Positions 52,013 to 61,131 are shown, numbered from the stretch's first letter. The stretch is DNA of 64,000 bases from Cohnella sp. SGD-V74 (GCF_003001675.1 NZ_PVYW01000013.1:1-64000), one strand, 5' to 3'. Translations and numbers: made by a program. The notes: generated from the sequence alone by a model not told the origin.

Positions 52013-53455
52013 TTATATTTTCTGAGAGGTGAGGGCAGGTATGAGTAAAGTGAAGGTCGTGCCTTCCGGCGTGCTGTCGGACAAGATCAGATCGCCGCCG
52101 AGCGAATGCGAGATCAGCCTGCTGAAGGGAAGCCCGATGCCAAGCCCATGGACATGCACCCGCTTCCTCTCCCCGCGATAAAACGACTCAAACACCTTCC
52201 CCTGCTCCTTGGCCGGTATCCCTTCTCCCGTATCTTGAACTTCAATCCGATATTGCGACGGTTCGGAGTATAATCGAATCGTGATGGCGCCGCCCTGATG
52301 CATCGCGTCCCTTGCATTGTTTAACAAGTTCACCATGATCTGCTCCAGCCGGACCGGATCGGTCGACACTTGCCAACCGGCCTCTTCGCCCATCGTTTCC
52401 ACCACGGGATAGACCGCCTTGCTCTCTTGCGCCTGCTTCCAGCGCACGGCCATCTCGTTCAGCTCCGCTCGCAGATCCACGAGTTGGTGCGTCACGGTGA
52501 CCGTATTTGCGGCGAATCGATTAAAGTCCAATAAATCCTCGACCATTTTCTGAAGCCGACCCGTTTCCTTCAAACTCATTTCCAGAAATTCCTTCGCCTC
52601 TTCATCGCTCACCACTTCATCCCTCACGGCTTGGACCAAGCCGCTGATCGACGCGATAGGCGTTTTCAGTTCATGCGTCACGCCAAGAAACAGCTGATTG
52701 CGAAGCGACTCCAGATGCTCCAACCGGTCTGCCATTTCCTTAAAAGAAACCATCAACTCGTAAACTTCCTTCTCGTCATGGTTTTCGTTAATAGCGACTT
52801 GATAGTTGCCCGCAACGATTTGCTTAGCCGCGTTCGCCGCTTCCTGAATCGGTCTTAACAACCGCCGGGTTAGCGTGAACAGAATGCCCCAGCCGAAAAG
52901 AAACGCGGTAAACACAATGCATAAGCGCAAAATTCGATGCTGCAGCGGCGTAGACTTCACTACCGTTTGCTTTTGCACTAGATACGCCACATGACCGGTG
53001 GTCCCCTCCGGATTTCCGATCGGCCCGATCGCTGCCAAATAAGGCGTCTGCTCCGATTCCAGTTCCGCGATTTCGGTCTGTCCGTTCATCAGATCAGGCA
53101 GTTGCTCGACCAATTGCTCGACTTCGACTGGAACATACGAGGGATATTGCCGTGTCACACGACCGTCCAGATCCAATACAAACACGAACGATCGATCCCA
53201 GAAATCGTTCTCGTGCGCATATTGATCCAGCAGACGCCCAAGCTCCGCACCCTCCGGAAGGATGCCGCCTCGATCAGCCGCTTCGCTCGTGATATCCTGC
53301 AGCATCTGCTCCAGTCCGTTTTGTTGTTTGGTCTTCGCATCCCAATAGATCAAGAAAATCATTGCCGCGCTTGCAACCACGATACTAATGGACAGCGTAA
53401 TGAAATATCGGATGGACCAGTGATAGAGCAAGCTTTTGCGCGGATTATTTGACAC
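52013..53455 (-). CDS. HAMP-containing sensor histidine kinase
   Basis: About 480 residues: a first helix (YFITLSISIVVASAAMIFLIYW), an extracellular domain to about 175, a second helix (LRLCIVFTAFLFGWGILFTL), HAMP (LRPIQEAANAAKQIVAGNYQ), HisKA (GVTHELKTPIASISGLVQAV) and an ATPase domain (NLLNNARDAM, DTGEGIP, GLGIGLPFS). GTG 53455 overlaps the regulator's stop, so the two are coupled. Ligand unknown. Confidence 0.9.
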   Translation of the reverse strand: MSNNPRKSLLYHWSIRYFITLSISIVVASAAMIFLIYWDAKTKQQNGLEQMLQDITSEAADRGGILPEGAELGRLLDQYAHENDFWDRSFVFVLDLDGRVTRQYPSYVPVEVEQLVEQLPDLMNGQTEIAELESEQTPYLAAIGPIGNPEGTTGHVAYLVQKQTVVKSTPLQHRILRLCIVFTAFLFGWGILFTLTRRLLRPIQEAANAAKQIVAGNYQVAINENHDEKEVYELMVSFKEMADRLEHLESLRNQLFLGVTHELKTPIASISGLVQAVRDEVVSDEEAKEFLEMSLKETGRLQKMVEDLLDFNRFAANTVTVTHQLVDLRAELNEMAVRWKQAQESKAVYPVVETMGEEAGWQVSTDPVRLEQIMVNLLNNARDAMHQGGAITIRLYSEPSQYRIEVQDTGEGIPAKEQGKVFESFYRGERKRVHVHGLGIGLPFSRLISHSLGGDLILSDSTPEGTTFTLLIPALTSQKI

Positions 53456-54122
53456 GGAATTGATACCCCAATCCTCTGATGGTCGCAACTTCTCCTTCTT
53501 CCATAGACCAGTCCCTCAACAATTGACGAATCCGCTTTACGGATAAGTCGACTGCTCTGTCGCTGCCGTCGTAGTCCATTCCCCACACTTCTTCGATGAG
53601 CTGCTCACGGCTTAAGATTTGGTTGGGATGCCGGGAGAAAAAGATGAGCAGATCGAAGTCCCGCGGTGTCAAAATGACGTTCCGTCCGTTAAGAACGACT
53701 TCCCGAGCGGCATAGTTGATTTTGAGTTGGCCGAATATCGCCGTATCCTCGGTCACGACGTGAGTTTGTCTTCGCAACACGGCTTGTACGCGCGCCACCA
53801 CTTCCTCGCCGATGAACGGCTTGCATAAGTAGTCGTCCGCACCCTCGCGAAGCCCTCTCAAGCGTTGTTCGATATCGTCAAGGGCCGTCAGCATAATGAC
53901 CGGACACGCACTGTTTTCTCTGATCGCGTTAAGAATCAACCATCCATCTTGATTAGGCAGAAGCACATCCAGAAGCACGAGTGAAGGCTTCCATTGTCTG
54001 AATACGCGGAGAGCCTCGTCACCATCGAAAACTTGTTCCACCATATATCCCGCCTTGACGAGATACGCCTTCAACACCATGGAGATGGCCAGTTCATCTT
54101 CCACAATCAGTATCTTCTTCAT
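53445..54122 (-). CDS. OmpR-family response regulator
   Basis: 225 residues: receiver with Asp52 (LVLLDVLLPNQDG) and Lys in DDYLCKPFIGEEV, then a winged helix (VILTPRDFDLLIFFSRHPNQ, VDLSVKRIRQLLRDWSMEEG, IRGLGYQFRVK). Partner of the kinase encoded immediately downstream. Its receiver is clearly similar to the stand-alone receiver encoded just before it. Confidence 0.92.
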   Translation of the reverse strand: MKKILIVEDELAISMVLKAYLVKAGYMVEQVFDGDEALRVFRQWKPSLVLLDVLLPNQDGWLILNAIRENSACPVIMLTALDDIEQRLRGLREGADDYLCKPFIGEEVVARVQAVLRRQTHVVTEDTAIFGQLKINYAAREVVLNGRNVILTPRDFDLLIFFSRHPNQILSREQLIEEVWGMDYDGSDRAVDLSVKRIRQLLRDWSMEEGEVATIRGLGYQFRVK

Positions 54123-54124
54123 CG

Positions 54125-54493
54125 CTAGACCCGCCTTCGAAGATGTAATACCTCTTGCACGCGCGCCACGACGGCTTCCCCGACAAAGGGCTTGCAGATA
54201 TACTCATCCGCACCGGCCTTTAATCCCTCTGCCTGGTGCTCGTCGCCGCTAAGCGCCGAAAGGATAATCACCGGACAGTCGCTCTGCCCTCTGATTCGTC
54301 TCAATACGGATAACCCGTCCATTCCGGGCAGCATGCGATCCAGGAGGACAAGCGCGGGCTCCTCCTGTTCGAACAATTCCAAGGCCTGATGGCCGTCATA
54401 GGCAGGCTCGACCTCGTAACCCGCTTTTTTGAGATACGCGCTTAGCACCCTGGAGATGCTCTTTTCGTCTTCGACGAGCAAGATCTTGTCCAT
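54125..54493 (-). CDS. stand-alone response-regulator receiver domain
   Basis: 122 residues, receiver only: KILLVEDEKSISRVLSAYLK, Asp52 in LVLLDRMLPGMDG, and ADEYICKPFVGEAVVARVQE, ending LHLRRRV. It matches the receiver of the next gene closely along its length and stops where that protein's linker to the DNA-binding domain begins, so it looks like a tandem partial duplication. It may act as a phosphate sink or competitor for the shared kinase. The stop lies 2 bp before the next ATG. Confidence 0.85.
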   Translation of the reverse strand: MDKILLVEDEKSISRVLSAYLKKAGYEVEPAYDGHQALELFEQEEPALVLLDRMLPGMDGLSVLRRIRGQSDCPVIILSALSGDEHQAEGLKAGADEYICKPFVGEAVVARVQEVLHLRRRV

Positions 54494-54666
54494 CGCCTTC
54501 TCCTTGCTGGCGAGCCCCTATGTTTAAACCTTACTTTAACACATGCGCCGCTGTTTGCTACCAGTATAGTCTTGAATCATGTCAGCGAGATGTCGAAAAT
54601 GGGACTGTCTCCTAAGGATAAGAGACAGCCCCATTGGGGCCATTAAGCGATTTAACAACTATTTGA

Positions 54667-54701
54667 GCAAAAAATAAAACGACACCCAAAACGGGCGCCG
54701 T
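54667..54701 (-). terminator. terminator of the SDR gene
   Basis: GGCGCCC and GGGTGTC pair (with two G-U pairs in RNA) around GTTTT, followed on the minus strand by GTTTTATTTTTTG. Confidence 0.7.
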
Positions 54702-54725
54702 TCCTAATGAGATCACCGACCAATT

Positions 54726-55520
54726 TCAATAAATAGTCGGCACCATTCCCCCATCCATGCGAATCGGAGAACCTTTAAATGCAGCTGCATATGGACTGCA
54801 GATAAATGCAGCCAGTCTGCCTATCTCCACAGGCTTAATAAATCGCTGTATCTCCGATTGAGGCAGATTCGTCGTCATAAACGTTTTCTCTTTTTCCTCG
54901 AACGTCATATGTTCATTCGCGTATATATTCTCAATAATTTGCTGCACATTTTCCGAGAGTGTCGGTCCCGGCATAATCGTATTAACCGTGACTTCCGTTC
55001 CTTTTGTTAATTTGGATAAGCTTTTCGACAACGATAGCAGCATTGATTTGGTCATGCAATATTGAGGCATCTGTCCTGAGGGCATAACGGCTTCTTCGCT
55101 CGCAATGAAGAGGATGCGGCCGTAACCTTTTTCCAACATTTTCGGCAGATAAAATTTAGATAAACCATTTGCGGCAAGCACATTCGTGCGAAAATATCTT
55201 TCCCATACTTCGTCGTCAACGTCCTCGTACCGCATGATTTCATAGATCCCCATACTGTTAACCAAAATATCGATATCGGGGTATTTTCTGAATAAATCCT
55301 CTCTTTGCTGAATATCCACAAGATCCGCTGCAGCATTTTGAGGAGAGGTTGCCGGGAAGGCCGACTTGATTTCGTCTACGATTCGGTCTACCTCTTCATG
55401 ATTTCGTCCATTAATGAGTACGTTAACGCCTTCTTTAGCGAGCTCAATGGCAATGGCTTTGCCGATCCCTTTCGTTGATCCTGTAACTAGAGCCGTTTTA
55501 TTGTTTAATCCCATATCCAT
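54726..55520 (-). CDS. short-chain dehydrogenase/reductase
   Basis: 264 residues. Cofactor motif TGSTKGIGKAIAIELAKEG, NVLINGRNHEEV, strand motif ILVNSMGIYE (in place of NNAG), the catalytic Tyr and Lys in YCMTKSMLLSLSKSL, and the end GSPIRMDGGMVPTIY. ATG 55520 (MDMGLNNKTAL) follows GGAGG. NAD(P)-dependent; substrate unknown. Confidence 0.92.
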   Translation of the reverse strand: MDMGLNNKTALVTGSTKGIGKAIAIELAKEGVNVLINGRNHEEVDRIVDEIKSAFPATSPQNAAADLVDIQQREDLFRKYPDIDILVNSMGIYEIMRYEDVDDEVWERYFRTNVLAANGLSKFYLPKMLEKGYGRILFIASEEAVMPSGQMPQYCMTKSMLLSLSKSLSKLTKGTEVTVNTIMPGPTLSENVQQIIENIYANEHMTFEEKEKTFMTTNLPQSEIQRFIKPVEIGRLAAFICSPYAAAFKGSPIRMDGGMVPTIY

Positions 55521-55663
55521 GATGCATTCCTCCGAACAAGGCCGATTTGTAGTTCTGCTCAACACAGTCTTGTCCTCATATTACCTTGTCCGGATTTTGC
55601 GATAACTAGTTTGCCGCGCCATATTACTTGTTTAACGCGCCAAGTGGGTTTAGGAATGAGGGG

Positions 55664-56674
55664 TCAACCTGTATCTTGGTGCCGGGCACGCCAATTTGAG
55701 GGAGTATCGCCTGCCCACACACGGAAGGCGCGATAAAACGAGTTCTGATCCTCATACCCCAGCAGAAAAGCCACTTCCTTAATGCTGAGCGAAGGGTCTG
55801 CCAAATATTCTAACGCCTGCTCGTGTCGGGATTGCGTCAACAAATGTTTGAAGCTTGTGCCCTCGTCCGTAAGCCGTCGCTGCAAGGTACGGTCGCTCAT
55901 CCTCAGCTCGCCGGCGACGGTCCGAATGTCGAGGCGTCCTCCCGTGAGGCTGCGCTTCATGATCCATTTGACCTTCTCGATGATGGAGCCGCTGCACTGC
56001 TGCTCATCCAATGATCGATCCAGAATGGGAGTCAAAATCTCTAGCAGCTCTTCATTATAGGAGACAAATGGACGATCCAGATCTCTTCGATGCAGCGTCA
56101 ATCGATTGCCTTGCGCACCGGTTCGAATGCGACAGCCGAAGTAAGCTTCAAGATCGTGCATGTCACCCATGGGCTGAGAAAATTCGACCGACCGTGCCGT
56201 TAAAAGTTCACCTGTGCCCCGGCGGCCAAGCTCCAGAAGATAGGCAAGCGTAATCCCGACCAGAATCGGCGGACCGGACTGCTCGGTAGGCTGCCACGTA
56301 AGTTCGATTGTGCAAAACTCGCCGTTCTCGGAGATACGCAAGTTTTCCGGCGGACATAGCTTTTTATACCGCGTCATTCGAATCAGTGCGTCACGATAGT
56401 TGCGAGCATGGTATGGCGCTAAGGCGGCTGGCGGGTATTGAGCCGTTGCAAAGGCGTTCACGAGCTTAATGATGGCTCCGGCAGTATCGCCAATGTAATC
56501 GTTATAAGCCTGCCAGATAGCGAAATATTGAGCCGCGGTCACGACAGGCTCGGTCATAACGGTGAGCGGCAATCGTGCTTTGCGAGCGATGTCGGGAGCG
56601 GAAATTCCTAACTGATTTAAACCTTCCCAGAATCCTTGCGGAAACTTAATGTGGTCAGAAGCGAGAGACATCAT
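55664..56674 (-). CDS. AraC-family regulator (OruR-type)
   Basis: About 336 residues: an N-terminal arabinose-binding-like domain (about 1-215) and a C-terminal double helix-turn-helix (RTVAGELRMSDRTLQRRLTD, IKEVAFLLGYEDQNSFYRAF). ATG 56674 (MMSLASDH) is chosen for AAAGGAG 9 bases upstream. The gene follows the quinone-reductase-like gene on the same strand with about 55 bp between them and may control it. Confidence 0.88.
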   Translation of the reverse strand: MMSLASDHIKFPQGFWEGLNQLGISAPDIARKARLPLTVMTEPVVTAAQYFAIWQAYNDYIGDTAGAIIKLVNAFATAQYPPAALAPYHARNYRDALIRMTRYKKLCPPENLRISENGEFCTIELTWQPTEQSGPPILVGITLAYLLELGRRGTGELLTARSVEFSQPMGDMHDLEAYFGCRIRTGAQGNRLTLHRRDLDRPFVSYNEELLEILTPILDRSLDEQQCSGSIIEKVKWIMKRSLTGGRLDIRTVAGELRMSDRTLQRRLTDEGTSFKHLLTQSRHEQALEYLADPSLSIKEVAFLLGYEDQNSFYRAFRVWAGDTPSNWRARHQDTG

Positions 56675-56729
56675 CCTATGAATCTCCTTTAATTCAATCG
56701 CGGGGTTATTCGTACAATGAACCTGCCCC

Positions 56730-57644
56730 TCATTCACTCGATCTTACGGTGACAACTACATTGCCCTTCTTGCGTTTTTGTTCGACATAGCTATGGGCCT
56801 CGGGAATCTGTTCCAATGAATAGCCTCGATCGATGACCGGCTTGATTGCGCCTGCCTCAATCAGCCCTTTAAGGAAGCTTAGATCTTCAACTCGCGGCTT
56901 CTGAGACATATCTGCAGTCACCAATCTCCCATTGGACCGCAGCGCTTTCTTCCATGTCGACTTTGCGATGTTCGATATTCTTTTCCCTACGGCATCCAGG
57001 ATCAAGTCATACTTGCCTTCGCTTATTGTAACATCCTGTTTCGTATAATCCATGACCCGATCGGCTCCGATCGCTCTCACCATTTCAAGGTTCGCGGTAC
57101 TGCATACGCCCGTGACGTCCGCCCCGAAATATTTGGCAAGCTGCACGGCATAAGTGCCTACGCTGCCGGACGCGCCGTACACAAGAACCTTCATTCCGCT
57201 CGCGATAGATCCTTTCCTTAGAAAATTCAACGCGCTTATGCCCCCGACGGGAACGGCGGCGGCCTCCTCATAGGTCATATTGGCCGGTTTGATCGCTACG
57301 ATTCCATCCTCCGGCAGGCATTTATACTCGGCATAGGCACCGAAGCGAAAACCGCACATCGCAAATACTTGGTCGCCCGTTTGGAACCGCGTCACGTCCT
57401 TGCCTGCCGCTTCGACTTCCCCAGCCAACTCGAACCCTAATACCATTACTTTTTTCGGACGCAAGAGACCGTTATACAGCCTTGCAGCGAAAGGGTCGGC
57501 CTTGCGCATGCGCCAGTCCCCCGCCGTTACCGTCGTTGCATATATTTTGACCAATATTTCATTGTCCTTGGGCGACGGCTTTGCTACCTCCTGCAGATGC
57601 AGAACATCGGGCGATCCATATTCGCTATATACAATAGCTCTCAT
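56730..57644 (-). CDS. zinc-independent MDR oxidoreductase (quinone reductase-like)
   Basis: 304 residues of the medium-chain dehydrogenase superfamily: a GroES-like N-terminal domain (GSPDVLHLQEVAKPSPKDNE, GFELAGEVEAAGKDVTRFQT), the nucleotide motif VYGASGSVGTYAVQLAKYFG and a C-terminal VEQKRKKGNVVVTVR. The Cys and His zinc ligands of alcohol dehydrogenases are not seen, so it is quinone-oxidoreductase-like. ATG 57644 follows AGGAGGGG. Confidence 0.92.
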   Translation of the reverse strand: MRAIVYSEYGSPDVLHLQEVAKPSPKDNEILVKIYATTVTAGDWRMRKADPFAARLYNGLLRPKKVMVLGFELAGEVEAAGKDVTRFQTGDQVFAMCGFRFGAYAEYKCLPEDGIVAIKPANMTYEEAAAVPVGGISALNFLRKGSIASGMKVLVYGASGSVGTYAVQLAKYFGADVTGVCSTANLEMVRAIGADRVMDYTKQDVTISEGKYDLILDAVGKRISNIAKSTWKKALRSNGRLVTADMSQKPRVEDLSFLKGLIEAGAIKPVIDRGYSLEQIPEAHSYVEQKRKKGNVVVTVRSSE

Positions 57645-57800
57645 ACTTGCCCCTCCTCGTAGACCTCGGCCTTTTTTAGTGAACCCAAACAACACATGAT
57701 ATTGGTATTGTATAAATGATAGCCCATTTGTAGAAGCGAGGTTCCTGGAGATCCCCGCAAGCCGGCTAACTTTATTTTACAAGCTGCGCGAGCATGATCA

Positions 57801-57868
57801 TGTTACGCGCCCCGCGCTGGGCGAGACCGATTGGTGGAACTGGTTTCAGCCAAGCTATAGCAGCATGC
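57801..57868. repeat. dispersed intergenic repeat, copy 2
   Basis: TTACGCGCCCCG and the next ~55 bases resemble 9115-9185 (shared blocks GACCGATTG/AGCCGATTG and GCCA-GCTAT/GCCAG-TTAT). It lies in the 458-bp gap 57645-58102, about 150 bp from att-like copy E. Confidence 0.4.
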
Positions 57869-58020
57869 AGTATTAATCTTCTTTTTTTGAATTGGTTTGA
57901 AATCGTACGACTCCTCCCCGACAGGAGGTCGCCCAGGTATAAGCGGAACCGGCACACAGCGTATGATACTCTTCACCATAACATATAAAGGGCGAAACTC
58001 TACTCATCCCTGCACCGAAG

Positions 58021-58048
58021 ATTTCGCCCTGCTTGTGATACGGTTCAC
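58021..58048 (-). repeat. degenerate rlmH-end (att-like) copy E
   Basis: Minus-strand GTGAACCGTATCACAAGCAG then GGCGAAAT. Compared with copy B, 22 of 27 positions agree with one gap, and GGT-GAA-CCG-TAT-CAC-AAG spells the RlmH ending GEPYHK. It lies 9 kb upstream of rlmH, immediately beside the 3' end of the PIN/ImmA/XRE cassette, in the same orientation as the other copies. Confidence 0.55.
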
Positions 58049-58102
58049 CTATATTTTGTGATAAATAAAAAAGCGACTATAATAAAACTAAGTCACTTAG
58101 AT

Positions 58103-58708
58103 CTACAGACACCAGATGTCATTTTGAAAAACACTTTTTGCTCTTTCCATCTTTGCTTTGTCTCTTTCATCCTGATGTGCAAAGCACCACATCGCGTATG
58201 CTTCTTTTCGTGATAAACCTCTTTCCTTCATAGCCTCAATAAAATCTCTAAGTCGAATCACTAAAATATCTTTATCAGTCCCACTATTCAGTTCTTTATT
58301 TAACAATTCTTGAAGCTCACGTTCGTCCGAAAGTATAAACGGAATTCCACTTGCGAAAGCGAAGGCTACCGAGACCGTTTCTCCCCAGTTTTTTCCGTTT
58401 TCTCTTGTCTCAGGATCCACCTTTTCCAAGTGCTGTATTGTCTGTTGGTAAATTAGCGATTTATAAGCATCGTAATGTAAGGATTCTGCATCAACAATAA
58501 CAGCCCTATCGCTTTCCACCAGTTTATCGATTTGATCTTTTGTTCTTTTCGGCATTAAGATTTCATTTTCGTATACGTAACGATGAATATATAACTTTTT
58601 TACTAATAGGGGGATGTACTTCTCTATAGCATTAAACTTTTTGACTTTCTCTAATTTAAGAGCGAAATCAGTATCTAATATCGCTTCTTCCCAGATCCAA
58701 TCAGTCAT
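58103..58708 (-). CDS. PIN-like domain protein, putative toxin
   Basis: 201 residues. Three acidic positions of a PIN nuclease are visible: Asp in AILDTDFALKLEKV near the start, Glu in NWGETVSVAFAFASGIPF, and Asp in ILSDERELQELLN. It starts inside the end of the ImmA/IrrE gene (8-bp overlap), so both are co-translated. PIN proteins are metal-dependent RNases and often toxins. The C-terminal part (GLSRKEAYAMWCFAHQDERD) is not typical of VapC and may belong to a less studied subgroup. AT-rich. Confidence 0.7.
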   Translation of the reverse strand: MTDWIWEEAILDTDFALKLEKVKKFNAIEKYIPLLVKKLYIHRYVYENEILMPKRTKDQIDKLVESDRAVIVDAESLHYDAYKSLIYQQTIQHLEKVDPETRENGKNWGETVSVAFAFASGIPFILSDERELQELLNKELNSGTDKDILVIRLRDFIEAMKERGLSRKEAYAMWCFAHQDERDKAKMERAKSVFQNDIWCL

Positions 58709-59537
58709 CCCCGTCGTAATCCCCCATGATACTATCCCATTCATCCTCGCCTCCTGATTCAACAATCTGCATTGTTTCAGGAGATTCATTGACGAGTGAT
58801 AGGATATTCCGAAGTTTTCGTTCATTGATAATCTCTTTATCATATGCCAAGATTGCATTTTCAACTAGTTTTTCAAAAAAAACCTCATTTGTTCTATCCT
58901 GTGTAGAATCATTTAGCTGCAATCTCTTTCTGACCAGCATGACCCCTGCCTGCGGGTCCCTGTCTGGTACAGTCAAGAATTCTCTCATCTTCTTATCATC
59001 AATAAATTCAATTTCAAACAAACGTCTTACAATAGTTTTGAATGGCACATAAAACAAAGCCATTAATCTAACGATGTCTTCAATTTTCAAAGAATCTTTT
59101 TGTATTCCGCGAGATATTATTTCGTTGTTTAACACCTCTGCAGGGACAAGTAATAGGGCTGCAAATAGGTTAGCTTTTAACTCATTAATATCATCGGTTT
59201 TATTCTCTAACACTTGGTCGTTTAATATCTCTGTTTGGTTAAGTTTATCCTGATCATACCAAATATGATATAATTCATGGGCTGCTGCAAATACTTGTTT
59301 TTCTCTAGGGATGAATGTGTTTATATACACAAAAACTCTGTCTTTCTTCTTGCAGACAAAAGCACATAACTCATTGTCTTTAATAGGGTATTTAAGCAGT
59401 GTTGCTTCTTGTTGGATTAGCTCTAATACTTCTTCTCTCAATACCCTGTGTGTTTTCAGTTTTTCTCCAAGCTTTGCTCGAACCTTCGCTTCGATTTCAC
59501 CGAATTCCTTTGGACTTAAAGATGGAAATTCTCTCAT
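58701..59537 (-). CDS. ImmA/IrrE-family metallopeptidase
   Basis: 278 residues. The zinc-peptidase motif HELYHIWYDQD (HExxH) lies near residue 90, preceded by VFVYINTFIPREKQVFAAA; a second metal ligand is likely in the Glu-rich ELKANLFAALLLVP segment. ImmA-type proteases cut XRE-family repressors to release a locked gene set. Here the repressor gene lies 9 bp upstream and the PIN gene overlaps downstream, so the protease could control PIN activity. Confidence 0.88.
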   Translation of the reverse strand: MREFPSLSPKEFGEIEAKVRAKLGEKLKTHRVLREEVLELIQQEATLLKYPIKDNELCAFVCKKKDRVFVYINTFIPREKQVFAAAHELYHIWYDQDKLNQTEILNDQVLENKTDDINELKANLFAALLLVPAEVLNNEIISRGIQKDSLKIEDIVRLMALFYVPFKTIVRRLFEIEFIDDKKMREFLTVPDRDPQAGVMLVRKRLQLNDSTQDRTNEVFFEKLVENAILAYDKEIINERKLRNILSLVNESPETMQIVESGGEDEWDSIMGDYDGDD

Positions 59538-59546
59538 ACTGCCTCC

Positions 59547-59897
59547 TTATTTCGAATGGAGAATTTCTTCTAGTTCGATCATTTCATTCATTACATGATT
59601 TAAGAACTGAAGCCCTTCTTTGGTGTTTTCATTTTCCAATTTTCCCACCATAAATAAAATTGGTTCTTGAATTACTTGTGGAATTTCCTTTGGTCTCAGA
59701 AGTTCATCCACCGTTACTCCCATGATATTTGCTATCTTTGCAATTTCATCAATATTAATTGCCTTTTTCCCATTGACTATCTTACTCATCACTTGTTTAG
59801 AGATACCCATTCTCTCTGCAAAAAAAGACTGGGTTTCGCCTTGTGATTCAAGCCAACCTGCAATCTTCTCTCCTATTTGCTCGAAGATTGTTTTCAT
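59547..59897 (-). CDS. XRE-family transcriptional regulator (antitoxin/repressor)
   Basis: 116 residues with an N-terminal helix-turn-helix (about 10-65; QSFFAERMGISKQVMSKIVN, INIDEIAKIANIMGVTVDEL) and an acidic helical tail. ATG 59897 follows AGGAG at 9 bases. A palindrome over its own promoter suggests autorepression. It leads a compact three-gene unit with ImmA/IrrE and PIN genes. Confidence 0.88.
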   Translation of the reverse strand: MKTIFEQIGEKIAGWLESQGETQSFFAERMGISKQVMSKIVNGKKAINIDEIAKIANIMGVTVDELLRPKEIPQVIQEPILFMVGKLENENTKEGLQFLNHVMNEMIELEEILHSK

Positions 59898-59927
59898 TTT
59901 ACACATCTCCTATTGTTAAGTAGTCTC

Positions 59928-59970
59928 AGTATATGCTTGCTGATTCAAAAAAGTCAACAAATCGTTGACT
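59928..59970 (-). promoter_or_regulatory. promoter and operator of the XRE cassette
   Basis: The perfect 7-bp inverted repeat AGTCAAC-AAATC-GTTGACT (59952-59970) covers the -35 box TTGACT (59952-59957, minus strand); the -10 TATACT (59928-59933) lies 18 bases away. A repressor on the palindrome would block RNA polymerase. Confidence 0.7.
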
Positions 59971-60075
59971 AATCGATCGCATTAGTAAACAAAATAAGCA
60001 CACACTATGTTTTAACTTTACTTTTCCTCCGAATGCCAATAAATATCCACATCGGTTACAATTATCTTGGTTGCG

Positions 60076-60543
60076 TCAGTATTCTCCTTTAATAACGAAG
60101 AACGAACCTCGAATCGTCCCAGCCAGCTTGGACTTCTGTCTTGCAAATTTGAACTTCTTCTCTTCCAGCTCCTTAGGGACTTCCATCCCCTCAGACAGCT
60201 TGAATCCGACCGCCCGCTTCTTGGGATCATCGACCGTATACATGACGTTGATCGCCAGGCCATCCTCATAGAAGACAAAGGCCCATTTGATATTTTCTAC
60301 TTGAAAACGCGATGTCTCCAAGGGCTGGGCCGCAAAGGCAATGCCGCGTTCTTCTTTCAAAACTCTGTTCACATATTCAAGTGTTTCCTGACTTTCGCTC
60401 GCCGGCACAACGGTAAACTCGTGCTTGTATTTATTCATGAAGTACCGGGCTTCATTCGCACGCAAGCCGGCAAGCGCTCCTGCTACCGGCGAAGATTCCA
60501 GACCGGCCGCAGACACATGATTAAAGTCAACGATAGCGGGCAT
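60076..60543 (-). CDS. conserved protein of unknown function
   Basis: 155 residues: PAIVDFNHVSAAGLESSPVA, LKEERGIAFAAQPLETSRFQ, WAFVFYEDGLAINVMYTVDD, KFARQKSKLAGTIRGSFFVI. A soluble alpha/beta protein without a signal or membrane helix; family not recognised. It follows the GyrI-like gene on the same strand with a 27-bp gap, so it is likely in the DoxX/GyrI operon. ATG 60543 rather than 60549, since GAGG then has proper spacing. Confidence 0.65.
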   Translation of the reverse strand: MPAIVDFNHVSAAGLESSPVAGALAGLRANEARYFMNKYKHEFTVVPASESQETLEYVNRVLKEERGIAFAAQPLETSRFQVENIKWAFVFYEDGLAINVMYTVDDPKKRAVGFKLSEGMEVPKELEEKKFKFARQKSKLAGTIRGSFFVIKGEY

Positions 60544-60569
60544 CCCCATTCCTCCTCTGATGATCTTGT

Positions 60570-61049
60570 TTATTTATTCACAACCGGAATCCACATTTCC
60601 CCGTATACGAGGCCGTCTCGCTGCCCCATCTCAACCGTTGCATTGGGACCGCCGACATAGGCGTAATTATCGGCCGCCGGCAAAGCTTGACCGAAAGCAA
60701 TGCCAGTAAGCATGCCGCCCAACTCATCCGCTGTCTTCCCTTCGCCTTTAACGACGAGGTATTGTCCCTTGGGGAATTGAATCACTCTGTGCTCTTCCGG
60801 GATCGAGGCATCCGTCATGACCCCGGCATAATACATCATCTTGTGATTGACCGCTTCGTTCACGGCGAAGATGTAGTCGTTCGCAGCGACAGCTTTCAGA
60901 GCGTCAAGCCTGCCGTCTTGCTCCACTGCCCGCCAGAAGTCCTGCTTCTCCTTGTTGATGCCGGCATAATCCGTGTAATCGCTCTTCAGTTCCGTTCCGA
61001 TCCCAATTACGATAAAGCTGTCTTTCTCCTCAAAGGTATACGTTGCCAT
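60570..61049 (-). CDS. GyrI-like / effector-binding domain protein
   Basis: 159 residues of the GyrI-like small-molecule-binding fold (SHS2 duplication): TFEEKDSFIVIGIGTELKSD, YYAGVMTDASIPEEHRVIQF and PKGQYLVVKGEG, MGQRDGLVYGEMWIPVVNK. The family binds drugs or other ligands, often as the C-terminal domain of AraC or MerR regulators; here it stands alone. Confidence 0.85.
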   Translation of the reverse strand: MATYTFEEKDSFIVIGIGTELKSDYTDYAGINKEKQDFWRAVEQDGRLDALKAVAANDYIFAVNEAVNHKMMYYAGVMTDASIPEEHRVIQFPKGQYLVVKGEGKTADELGGMLTGIAFGQALPAADNYAYVGGPNATVEMGQRDGLVYGEMWIPVVNK

Positions 61050-61131
61050 TGTTCCAGCTCCTCTTCATGAATAGATCAAGTCATTTGTTTTTAATATTAG
61101 TGCTTCAAGGTAGTAGAAGTCTATCGGTCCA

